Shown here one piece after another: positions 9,301 to 16,723 of a stretch of 64,000 nt of DNA (positions are counted from its first letter, which is position 1; every line of letters begins with the position of its first letter). Made by a program: the position numbers and the translations under genes. Under the pieces are notes generated by a model, which was not told the DNA's origin, ran no database searches, and saw only the letters and a program-made list of their open reading frames with translations. Source of the stretch: an uncultured Fibrobacter sp. (GTDB lineage: Bacteria > Fibrobacterota > Fibrobacteria > Fibrobacterales > Fibrobacteraceae); contig NZ_ONDD01000008.1 of assembly GCF_900316465.1 (NCBI RefSeq), positions 37,477-101,476 on the forward strand, written 5' to 3'.

Positions 9301-12300
9301 GGTCAGTGACCGTGAAGGTAATGTCGGCAGCACCGTTCCAGTACTTGTCCGGAATAGCAATCGTTGCAACATGGTTGTTGTCAACCTTTACAGTCAGACC
9401 AGGCTTGTTGCTAGCAGGTTCAGCTGCGGCAGCGCCCTTCTTGCCCTTGGCAGCCGGAGCGGCAGCAGACTTGGCCTTCACATCGAAGGTCCACTTGAGT
9501 TCGCTGTTCTTGTGGTCTGGATCCTTGACGAGATCGTCAAGCTTGATCTGCTGGAACTGTCTCTTTTCGTCGATGGACTGGTCCTTGAGTTCGCGAACGA
9601 ACTGCGGAGCATCGTTCACCGATTCCACCGTGAAGGTCACGGAACGGCTATCCGTTGCGCCTTCCGGGTCAGAAACAGAGAACTTCACCGTTTCAGAACC
9701 ATGCCAGTGCGGGTTCGGCGGAGTTACAGACACATTGTGGCTGGCATCCATGGCAACCTTGAGTTCCTTGGCGCCTTCAATCTTCCACTTGAGCTTGGCC
9801 TTCGGGTGATCAAGGTCTTCGACATAGTTGTCGAGAGCGATAGACTTGAAGCTACCCTTTTCCTTGATGGTCTGGTTAGCAATGTCCTTCATGACCGGCG
9901 GGTCGTTAATAGAGGTCACGGAGTAAGAAGCCGTAGCCTTGGCAGAAGCGCCTTCCGGGTCAGTCACCGTGAAGGTCAGAGTTTCCTTACCGTTCCACAT
10001 CGGGTTCGGAGCCTTGACAGACACGTTGCCGTCATTGTCGATATTGACCTTGAGGTCCTTGTTACCAGAGACGTCGATCTTGAGACGGCCATACGGATGA
10101 TCAGGATCCTTGATGAGCTGCTTCAGGTTGAAGGACTTGAAGGTTTCCTTTTCCTTGACATTCTGGTCATCAATCTTGCCGATGGTCGGAGCGTCGTTCA
10201 CGGACTGCACGGTAAAGGTTGCAGTGCAATGAGCCTTGCCGCCATCCGGGTCTTCCACGCGGAAGGTAATTTCTTCAGAACCATTCCAGTACTTGTCCGG
10301 AATAGCGATCTTAGCCATGCGAGAGCCATCGACCGTCACCTTCAGCTTCGGAGTGTAGCCCTTCGGAGCACCCTTGGCCGGCTTCACGTCAAAGTTCCAA
10401 GTGAGCTGATCCTGCTTGTGGTCAGCATCCTTAACGATGTCGTTCAGGTTGATGATAGCGAATTCACGCTTTTCAGGAATGCTCTGATCCTTGATCGGCT
10501 TCACGAATTCAGGAATATCGTTGACGGATTCAACATTGAAGGTCACCGTACGCTTGTCAGAGGCGCCTTCCGGGTCAGTGACCGTGAAGGTAATCTTTTC
10601 AGTACCGTTCCAGTACTTGTTCGGAGTCGTAATGGTTGCAACATGCTTCGGGTCGATCACGACCTTCAGGTCCTTGTTACCAGAAACAGTCCACTTGAGC
10701 TTGGAGTTGTCGTGGTCTTCGTCGCTCACAAACTTGTCAAGTTCGATAGGCTTGAATTCGCCCTTTTCCTTGATGGTCTGGTTTGCAATATCCTTCATGA
10801 CCGGAGCGTCGTTGATGGACTTCACCGTGAACACGGCGTCAGACTTGGCGGAAGCGCCTTCCGGGTCGGTTACTGTGAAGGTCACCTTTTCAGAACCGTT
10901 CCAGTTCTTGGCAGGCATCTTGATGGTAGCAACGCCGCCGGCAATATCAATCTTGAGCTGCTTGTTGCCAGAGACGGTCCACTTGAGCTGTTCGAACTTG
11001 TGGTCCGGATCAGAAGCGTAGTCCGTGAGCTTGATAGAAGCAAATTCGTGCTTTTCTTCAATCATCTGGTCAGGAATCTTCTTCAGGGTCGGCACGTCGT
11101 TTACAGACTGCACCGTGAAGAGAGCCTTAGAGGTAGCCTTGGCGCCTTCAGGGTCAGTGACCGTGAAGGTGATTTCGTCAGCACCGTTCCAGTACTTGTT
11201 CGGAATCTTGATGTTGGCCACATGCTGGGCATCGATTTCAACCGTGAGGCCAGCGTTCTTGCCGTTGGCAGACTTCACGTCAACTGTGAACTGAAGGTCA
11301 GAAAGCTTGTTATCGAGGTCGCGAACCATTTCGCTAAGCTTGACCGGCTTGAACTGTTCCTTTTCCTTGATGGTCTGCGGAGCAACCTGCTTCGTGAATT
11401 CCGGAACGTCGTTCACGGATTCAACAGTGTAAGCAACAGAGCGTTCGTCAGTAGCACCTTCAGGGTCAGTTACCTTGATGGTGAGAGTTTCAGAACCGTT
11501 CCACTGCGGGCTAGGCGGAGTCACCTTCAGCACGCGGCCTTCGAGGGACACCTTGAGTTCGCGATTGCCCGTAACAGTCCACTTGAGTTTGTCCTTAGAG
11601 TGGTCAAGGTCGTCGACATACTTGTCGAGTTCGACCGGCTTGAAGGACCCCTTTTCCTTGATGGTCTGTTCAGCAATATCCTTCATGGCCGGCGGGTCGT
11701 TGATAGACTTGATAGCGAGCTTGAACGAAGTAGAAGCCTTGCCGCCTTCGGGGTCGGTAGCAGTCAGGGTAATGGTTTCGGAACCGTTCCAGAGTTCGGA
11801 CGGAGTCTTGAAAGAAATTTCGCGAGTCTTATTATTCAGGTTAACCTTGATGTCCTTGTTACCTGCGATGTCGATCTTCAACTGGGAGAGATCGTGGTCG
11901 GCATCGGAGAGATAGTCATCAAGCATGACAGAAGAGAATTCATTCTTTTCTTCGATAGTCTGGTCCGGAATCTTCTTGAACACAGGAATATCGTTAATGG
12001 ACTTGACAGTAAATGTCACCTGCTGCTTGGCAGAAGCACCTTCCGGGTCAGTCACGGTGAAGGTTGCCACAGCGGTACCGTTCCAGCTCGGGTCCGGAAT
12101 TTCGATAGAAGCAACATGGTCGTCACCGATGTTTACAGACAAAGTACCGGACTGCGGTTCCTTGCCCTGGTGCTTCACGTCAGCTTCCCAAGAAAGTTCG
12201 GAATTCTTGTGGTCAGCATCCTTCACGTATTCATCGAGCTTGATCTTAGCAAAGGTCTTCTTTTCGTCGATGGTCTGGTTCGGGATCTGCTTCACGAGCT

Positions 12301-13582
12301 GCGGCACATCGTTCACGGAGTTCACCGTGAAGCTGTTTTCGGATTCAGCGCAAGCGCCGGCCGGGTCGCAGACCTTGAACTTGATAGATTCAGAGCCGTT
12401 CCACATCTTGGACGGAATCTTGATGGTGGCAGTCTTGCCGGCGATATTGACGGCGAGATCCTTGTTGCCAGAAACTGTCCACTTAAGTTGTTCGAAAGGA
12501 TGGTCGGGATCCTTGACCAGCTTGTCCAGTTCAATCGGCTTGAATTCCTGCTTTTCTTCGATGGTCTGGTCCTGGATTTCCTTAATGAATTCAGGAGCGT
12601 CGTTTACGGACTTGACCGTGAACTTGGCAGTAGCCTTGGCAGATGCACCGGCAGGGTCAGTTGCCGTAAAGGTCACGGTTTCAGTGCCGTTCCAGAATTC
12701 ATTCGGGATCTTGATATTGGCAGAACCGTACTTGTCGATATCGAACTTGAGGTCCTTGTTGCCCGAAATAGTCCACTTGAGCTTCATGACATCGTCATCG
12801 ACGTCGGTCACGTAGTCAGAGAGGCTAATGGATTCGAATTCGTTCTTTTCTTCGATGGTCTGGTCAGGAATCTTCTTGATAACCGGAGCGTCGTTAATCG
12901 GCTTGACCACGAAGTTTGCGGTCGTAGAAGCGCTAGCGTATTCGCCGTCAGTAGCCGTAAACTTGATCTTTGCGGAGCCGTACCAGTTCTGGTCCGGGAT
13001 AATCACGGAGGCGACGCGGTTCGGATCGATTTCCACATTCAGGTCGCCGTCAGCTTGATCCTTGCCCACCGGTTGGATGTCGAATTCCCACAAAATCTGG
13101 TTCTTCGGGTGGTCCGGGTCACTTACGAAATCATCGAGCTTGATCTTGGTGAAGGTCTTACCTTCGTCGATGGTCTGGTCCGCAATCTGCTTGACTTCGG
13201 GCGGATTGTTCACGGATTCAACGTTGAAGTTCACCGTTTCAGAACCGACGGCACCCTTGGAGTCCGTGGCCATGAAGGTAATGTCTTCGGAACCGTTCCA
13301 ATACTTGCTCGGAATTTCAATCGTCGCAACACGTTCGGGAGAAATGGAAACCTTGAGTTGCTTGTTGCCAGAGACAGACCATTTCAACTTATCGGCTTTG
13401 TCATGATCGTCAGAGACATACTTGTCCAACTTAATCGGGGCAAATTTACCACCTTCGTTAATCGATTCCCCCGGAATCCCCATAACAGAAGGAGCACTAT
13501 TTTCTTCCTGTGCAATACCTATAGAAGCCAAAATACTGACTGACGCCAATAGGGCTGCTACAGACCAATTTTTTCGTTTCAT
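6323..13582 (-). CDS. Giant exported cadherin-like tandem-repeat protein (2419 aa)
   Basis: The start at 13582 has a GGGAG ribosome site at 13590-13594 and gives a signal peptide ending near IGIAQ (residue 24). Residues 34-2285 form 22 consecutive immunoglobulin/cadherin-like domains of ~97-131 residues. Each carries IPDQTIEEK...F..I.LD.YV.DPDH, then LKWTVSGNK.LKV, WNGSE.ITFTVTDPEGASA and ends SVNDAP. The acidic DPDH and DPEGA motifs suggest calcium binding. A 23rd, different tandem-95/VCBS-like domain covers ~2286-2385. The end is a lysine/glutamate-rich tail finishing in KKRRKRK. No catalytic domain, transmembrane anchor or type IX sorting domain is visible. It probably is a surface or extracellular adhesin or scaffold; that role is inferred from architecture only. 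Confidence 0.85.
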   Translation of the reverse strand: MKRKNWSVAALLASVSILASIGIAQEENSAPSVMGIPGESINEGGKFAPIKLDKYVSDDHDKADKLKWSVSGNKQLKVSISPERVATIEIPSKYWNGSEDITFMATDSKGAVGSETVNFNVESVNNPPEVKQIADQTIDEGKTFTKIKLDDFVSDPDHPKNQILWEFDIQPVGKDQADGDLNVEIDPNRVASVIIPDQNWYGSAKIKFTATDGEYASASTTANFVVKPINDAPVIKKIPDQTIEEKNEFESISLSDYVTDVDDDVMKLKWTISGNKDLKFDIDKYGSANIKIPNEFWNGTETVTFTATDPAGASAKATAKFTVKSVNDAPEFIKEIQDQTIEEKQEFKPIELDKLVKDPDHPFEQLKWTVSGNKDLAVNIAGKTATIKIPSKMWNGSESIKFKVCDPAGACAESENSFTVNSVNDVPQLVKQIPNQTIDEKKTFAKIKLDEYVKDADHKNSELSWEADVKHQGKEPQSGTLSVNIGDDHVASIEIPDPSWNGTAVATFTVTDPEGASAKQQVTFTVKSINDIPVFKKIPDQTIEEKNEFSSVMLDDYLSDADHDLSQLKIDIAGNKDIKVNLNNKTREISFKTPSELWNGSETITLTATDPEGGKASTSFKLAIKSINDPPAMKDIAEQTIKEKGSFKPVELDKYVDDLDHSKDKLKWTVTGNRELKVSLEGRVLKVTPPSPQWNGSETLTIKVTDPEGATDERSVAYTVESVNDVPEFTKQVAPQTIKEKEQFKPVKLSEMVRDLDNKLSDLQFTVDVKSANGKNAGLTVEIDAQHVANIKIPNKYWNGADEITFTVTDPEGAKATSKALFTVQSVNDVPTLKKIPDQMIEEKHEFASIKLTDYASDPDHKFEQLKWTVSGNKQLKIDIAGGVATIKMPAKNWNGSEKVTFTVTDPEGASAKSDAVFTVKSINDAPVMKDIANQTIKEKGEFKPIELDKFVSDEDHDNSKLKWTVSGNKDLKVVIDPKHVATITTPNKYWNGTEKITFTVTDPEGASDKRTVTFNVESVNDIPEFVKPIKDQSIPEKREFAIINLNDIVKDADHKQDQLTWNFDVKPAKGAPKGYTPKLKVTVDGSRMAKIAIPDKYWNGSEEITFRVEDPDGGKAHCTATFTVQSVNDAPTIGKIDDQNVKEKETFKSFNLKQLIKDPDHPYGRLKIDVSGNKDLKVNIDNDGNVSVKAPNPMWNGKETLTFTVTDPEGASAKATASYSVTSINDPPVMKDIANQTIKEKGSFKSIALDNYVEDLDHPKAKLKWKIEGAKELKVAMDASHNVSVTPPNPHWHGSETVKFSVSDPEGATDSRSVTFTVESVNDAPQFVRELKDQSIDEKRQFQQIKLDDLVKDPDHKNSELKWTFDVKAKSAAAPAAKGKKGAAAAEPASNKPGLTVKVDNNHVATIAIPDKYWNGAADITFTVTDPEGAKASKTAHYEVRSINDPPVISSSAPRGESIRENGVFRTIDLTNLASDPDHKASQLKWSVSGNKFLKLNMLKDNTVKVTVPDPQWNGKETVTFTVTDPEGASANHKMLFEVSRVNDPPVISKKIPDQKIKEKELFKQIKLDEYVKDPDNKPSELKWTVSGNRQLKAEISPSRVLTVSAPDKNFWCAPETMVLIVKDPDGAESSQTITYEITSVNDAPVLKQIPDQRIKEKGTFKEIDLNKFVHDPDHKLSELTWSVKVAKVGAAPAPKPAKKPAKKGKKGKDEKAEEPAPVPVDEFQIEIDSRNIARVKIDNKYWNGERNVTFTVKDPEGASDSKTVNFKVESVNDAPEIKPIAIQSIQEKEHFKPLDLSQFISDPDHPLSALKIEVAPARSLKAFVNAKKELVVTTPDKFWSGTEKVKIDVYDPEGARASQQITYEVTPVNDPPVVKHIAGQRVKEKERFEIVDLSKVAEDPDNKPNELRWTVTGNKDLKVDIKGSRAQILTPNPNWFGKETLTFTVKDIAGASASTQATFEVVAVNDPPTLKPVQPFVIEEKKTFAPFDFSKVVSDPDNKLEELVWTLDNEVPAIKGKKAGKNGPAVKHEMNFSIDEKGVLHAETPNPYWNGMEVVTVNVFDPAGESASIQVKYTVKPVNDPPIVKEIPGQETLQGTTFKPIKLDNYVSDPDHKVSEIRWGVTGAKNLAVQINSNREAIVKPKKADWFGDETLIFTAKDPAGGSDKAMVKFVVKHVNAAPIMRDIPDHTIKEDDNNGVVAVIKLDQFARDKDNRFDELKWTFTGNKFLTVKYDKFKKTATVAQPHPNWNGKPEKITFTVTDPDGAKASKSALFTVIAVNDAPEANPQTYMTQEGEELKVSASEGLMSGVTDADGEKPVSVQLVQKPRNGKINLNERDGSFTYMPNKGFSGLDEFSFKVRDPAGLASKVTTAEVNVSFKMKDLRGGDTKKAEKKEEPKAEEPKEDSPAKGKAKKRRKRK
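6728..13189 (-). repeat. Seven-fold three-domain super-repeat inside the giant gene
   Basis: Domains 2-22 group into seven consecutive trios, at about 13189-12290, 12289-11390, 11389-10499, 10498-9593, 9592-8636, 8635-7664 and 7663-6728 (300, 300, 297, 302, 319, 324 and 312 codons). The first domain of each trio is always longer (105, 105, 103, 107, 121, 131, 114 residues) because it replaces the SGNK loop with an insert such as DVKHQGKEPQSG. The other two domains are 96-101 residues. Confidence 0.85.
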
Positions 13583-14024
13583 TTATGATCTCCCATAAAT
13601 TTCTTCTTCCAATTACACCTTTTGCTTTCACAAAAAACGTACCGCCCCCGCTAGTCCGAGCGCGATTTTACGAGGTCAAATATAACGTTTTTATACGTGA
13701 TAAAACGCACATTTTCAAAAAAAAACGCTAAAAAGTAAATTTTGAATAACCATTAAATTGCCTTTTTTTGAGCAAATTTAAGGGTTTATGCTTCGTAACT
13801 CATTGATACTCAACGACTTACGAAAAGCCCCCTCGAAAAAAACATCGAACGGGCCGAAAAAACTTTTTTTCGCAGTTTATACGAATTTTCACGATTTTAC
13901 AAAGAATTTACATTCAAACGGAACAAAAAGTTCCGAAAGCGTTCATTTTCACCCCTTTGTCGGCTGACAGTGTATTACTAAAAAAGTATTTTTGCACAAA
14001 CAACAAACAAAAACAGGTAAAACA
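13583..14024. other. AT-rich divergent intergenic region, no gene seen
   Basis: This 442-base gap separates the divergent giant gene and the small gene at 14025. It is rich in A and T runs and must hold both promoters and leaders. I see the giant gene's ribosome site (13590-13594) but no convincing ORF, RNA gene or riboswitch. Confidence 0.6.
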
Positions 14025-14435
14025 ATGAAATTCGTATTCCTTTGCGACGCCAATTACCTCAAGGGTGACATGGTCAACTTCGTGAACAACTTCCCCACCA
14101 ACCACGAACTGGTGACCATGACTAGCGACGAACTGCTCCAGACCAAGTCCATTTTCGAAGGCACGTTTGCCGTGCTCGCCGAACGCACCACTTGGCAGAA
14201 GAACTTCAGCCTGTTCCGCTACTTTGGCCTGCTTCCGCTTTTGGAAGTGCTCCCGCTGGGCATCGTGAGCCGTTCTCGCCGTAGCGAACCGCTGAAGGGC
14301 CGCACCCAGAACCGCAATCAGGAAATCTACTTCAACCCGAGCGCCTCTGCCGAAGAACTCTATCTTCAGGTCGACAAGTTCGTGGCGGCTCCGCCTGCAG
14401 GTTTCACCTACCCGCGTGGCACTCAGAAGGCCTAA
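14025..14435 (+). CDS. Small protein of unknown function (136 aa)
   Basis: I do not recognise a family. The ATG at 14025 is preferred because the protein then opens with a buried beta strand (MKFVFLCDANYL), and upstream codons look non-coding. The sequence has no signal peptide. A hydrophobic stretch (YFGLLPLLEVLPLGIV, ~65-80) is too polar at its ends for a clear membrane span. The C-terminal region contains paired arginines and NPSASAEELYLQVDKFV, an amphipathic helix. It ends 10 bases before the M23 peptidase gene, so the two are probably co-transcribed and may act together. A response-regulator-like fold is possible but not supported by clear motifs. Confidence 0.7.
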   Translation: MKFVFLCDANYLKGDMVNFVNNFPTNHELVTMTSDELLQTKSIFEGTFAVLAERTTWQKNFSLFRYFGLLPLLEVLPLGIVSRSRRSEPLKGRTQNRNQEIYFNPSASAEELYLQVDKFVAAPPAGFTYPRGTQKA

Positions 14436-14445
14436 TTAGGGGACA

Positions 14446-15981
14446 ATGCAGCACAAGGTCTTAAATGACCTGTACAGGCAGGGCGGAATCACCTTTTTTG
14501 CTTTTCCGGGCGAAAACGAGATTCCGCTTGAACCCTTGCAGAACCTTGCGCTGGCGCTAAACGCCGGCGCTCGTTTTTTGGTTATTGACTTTTCAGGAAA
14601 AAATAGCCTGAAAGGTAATGCGCCTATTTCGGCAAGCGACTTGATCGAAAAGAGACTTCCGCAAGAATCTCTCAACGAACTCAGCTCCGATACAAACAGC
14701 TGGACGATTACCGGAACCAGGTGCTTTCCGCAAGACGATGACCAATTCAGGTGCCTGTACCACAACCTGCAACAAATCAAGAAGTCGATTGCGCAAATCG
14801 TAGCCATTCTGCCGTTAGAAATTAGCGACCAGGAAGCGTATTACGCAAAGCTCGTTTCAAGGCTCATCGTTATTGGCGGCGAAAGCGCACACGAAGCGTC
14901 TGCCTACTTGGAAGACCTTCCCCACTTCAACAAGTCGAATCTGCTTTGGCTGTTCCCGCAAAAGCCCGACAAGAAGAAATTCTACCATGCCTACAGGGCC
15001 GTGCGCAGGAGCCATTCTTTCTACAAAGAAATCCGCCAATGCGACTGGAAAAAAGATTCTGAAAAATTCGCAAAAATTATCGAGTACTTGCACAAGTTCT
15101 CGATTCTGGAAAAGAACCCTCTGGACGGTTCTTCGAAAGTATTCAGGACAATGTTCCCGCTGCTGCTTCTGTTCGCGATTGCGCTCCCGTTCTTCTTTGT
15201 GACTAAAACAGAACCAGGCATTTCGAACACTCGCGACCGCATTCACGAACGCGACAAGCTTTCGATTGCGCCGTCGTTTGAATACACCTTTGACGGCAAA
15301 GAAAACATGCAGCGCATTTCGCGCTACGCTATCGGTCGATTCAACGCCTTGATTACAAATGACAAGATGGTGCAGCAGTATGTCAAGGTTACACTTGAAG
15401 AAAACGGCTACCCCAAAAATTCCTGGGAAAACAACAGCAAGAATATTCCGCCTGCAGGAACCGTCATCAAGTTCTCGCGTCCAGATTTCTTCGAAAAATC
15501 CGCATCGGATTCTATTGGCGCCGCCTGGAAATACTGGACATCGATTGTATCGGATAGCGTCGCCTACCTGACAGAATTTTACCACGCCCAAGGCTCCTCA
15601 TCATTTAGGCAACATAACGGCATCGACGTGGCCAGCCGACAGGGCGCCCGCATACTCGCCCCGTTCGCAGCAAAAGCATGGACAGCACGCGACGAACGCG
15701 GCGGTATCGTGATTGGACTTGTTCGCAAAAAAGATGTCGTTATCTTTATGCATTGCGATCAGTTGCTATACCTTGATGGACAAGAAGTTATGGCAGGAGA
15801 CCCCATTGCAACAGTCGGTCTCACGGGACACACCACCGGCCCGCACGCCCACATCGTTACTGGGCTCATCGACAGAAACGGTGACAAGCGAATCGGCAAC
15901 GTTAGATACAAAGTAATCGATCCGATTAAGTGGTTCTACATGTTCAAGCCGACAGCCGATGCAGTAAGAAGCAGGCAATAA
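14446..15981 (+). CDS. Membrane-anchored M23 (LytM-type) endopeptidase with N-terminal cytoplasmic domain
   Basis: A 511-residue protein with three parts. Residues 1-230 form a soluble domain of unknown family; its spacing of strands and FAFPGENE / FLVIDFSG faintly recalls a ParA-like nucleotide-binding fold without a Walker A lysine. One transmembrane helix spans ~236-253. The periplasmic part ends in an M23 domain with His390 and Asp394 (RQHNGIDVAS), His436 (FMHCD) and His467/His469 (GPHAHI), the expected zinc ligands and catalytic histidines. Such enzymes cut peptidoglycan cross-links. The cytoplasmic domain could carry a regulatory signal across the membrane. AGGGGACA precedes the ATG closely. 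Likely in an operon with the preceding 136-residue protein. Confidence 0.85.
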   Translation: MQHKVLNDLYRQGGITFFAFPGENEIPLEPLQNLALALNAGARFLVIDFSGKNSLKGNAPISASDLIEKRLPQESLNELSSDTNSWTITGTRCFPQDDDQFRCLYHNLQQIKKSIAQIVAILPLEISDQEAYYAKLVSRLIVIGGESAHEASAYLEDLPHFNKSNLLWLFPQKPDKKKFYHAYRAVRRSHSFYKEIRQCDWKKDSEKFAKIIEYLHKFSILEKNPLDGSSKVFRTMFPLLLLFAIALPFFFVTKTEPGISNTRDRIHERDKLSIAPSFEYTFDGKENMQRISRYAIGRFNALITNDKMVQQYVKVTLEENGYPKNSWENNSKNIPPAGTVIKFSRPDFFEKSASDSIGAAWKYWTSIVSDSVAYLTEFYHAQGSSSFRQHNGIDVASRQGARILAPFAAKAWTARDERGGIVIGLVRKKDVVIFMHCDQLLYLDGQEVMAGDPIATVGLTGHTTGPHAHIVTGLIDRNGDKRIGNVRYKVIDPIKWFYMFKPTADAVRSRQ

Positions 15982-15983
15982 AC

Positions 15984-16092
15984 TCGCGTTGTAAAACAGA
16001 CAACATTGTCACAAAAGTGACCGCGGTCACAACGCGATCTAAAAAGTGTTCTCTAAGCGTTTTTTTAGCCCCGATGTAAGCGAATTGTTACA
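15984..16092. promoter_or_regulatory. Cluster of nested inverted repeats upstream of a lipoprotein gene
   Basis: Several dyads are packed here: TCGCGTTGT (15984-15992) pairs with ACAACGCGA (16029-16037); GTGACCGCGGTCAC (16017-16030) is a perfect palindrome; GTCAC-AAAA-GTGAC (16008-16021) overlaps it; TGTAA...TTACA lies at 16075-16092. No T run follows the first structure, so operators or an mRNA structure are as likely as termination. Confidence 0.5.
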
Positions 16093-16180
16093 TATTGGGG
16101 GTCGCCAAAACACCCCGTTTTAAATAACTTTTATTCTGGAATTAGGGATAAGGTTCAAACAAAGAAAAAAGGAATAAAAA

Positions 16181-16630
16181 ATGAAATTACGTGTGTTGGC
16201 TCTTGCAACCATGACCGCCGCCCTCCTTACCGGATGCTCCGGTGTCGTTAAACCCACTGTAGAAGTCGCCAATCACGATTCCGACCACAACATCCCCGCC
16301 ATTGATGAAATGATCGTCGCTTACAAGACAGACTACATCAACAAGTGCTACCTTCCGGTCGCCAAGAAGGACCCTCCTGAAAACCAGTGCCAGTCCGAAC
16401 TCTTCCAGATGCTGGAACGCAGCTACCACCTGGACTACAACCAGAACCACGTTGCAATGGCCTCTAACAAGTTGCTGTTCAAGGACATAGACGCCAAGAT
16501 CATCGAAATGTCCCGCAACGATCCTGAAGTTCGCAACGCCATTCGCGCCGGAGCATTCACCAGCACAAGCGAAATGCTCAGCTACTACCACGAAAAGTAT
16601 CAGTTTGACACTCAGGTCGAACAGTACTAA
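16181..16630 (+). CDS. Small lipoprotein, unknown function (149 aa)
   Basis: A lipoprotein signal peptide is clear: MKLRVLALATMTAALLTGC, with lipobox LLTGC and cysteine 19. The mature part is ~130 residues, mostly polar and helical, with two further cysteines (NKCYL and NQCQSE) that could form a disulfide. AAGGA sits ~7 bases before the ATG. I do not recognise a family. It stands alone, 200 bases after the M23 gene, behind a region full of inverted repeats, and ends in a strong terminator shared with the convergent GH5 gene. Confidence 0.8.
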   Translation: MKLRVLALATMTAALLTGCSGVVKPTVEVANHDSDHNIPAIDEMIVAYKTDYINKCYLPVAKKDPPENQCQSELFQMLERSYHLDYNQNHVAMASNKLLFKDIDAKIIEMSRNDPEVRNAIRAGAFTSTSEMLSYYHEKYQFDTQVEQY

Positions 16631-16670
16631 TTTTGAAATAGATTTTCATTTTTTTTTCGATAACGTGAAA

Positions 16671-16700
16671 AAAGTCCTGCGGAATTCTCCGCAGGACTTT
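16671..16700. terminator. Bidirectional terminator
   Basis: A perfect 13-bp stem (AAAGTCCTGCGGA / TCCGCAGGACTTT) with loop ATTC lies between two convergent genes. Confidence 0.9.
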
Positions 16701-16723
16701 TGCATGGTTTGTTGAACGAGAAT

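Noticed and set aside
6728..13483. Regular ~300-base periodicity that could suggest a CRISPR or satellite array
   Set aside because: The period equals a ~97-residue protein domain, the repeats diverge as coding sequence does, and there are no short identical repeats with spacers.
6845..13543. A 2232-codon open frame opposite the giant repeat gene
   Set aside because: It is antisense to a well-supported repeat protein and itself repeats with the same period; the lack of stops follows from the codon use of the real gene.
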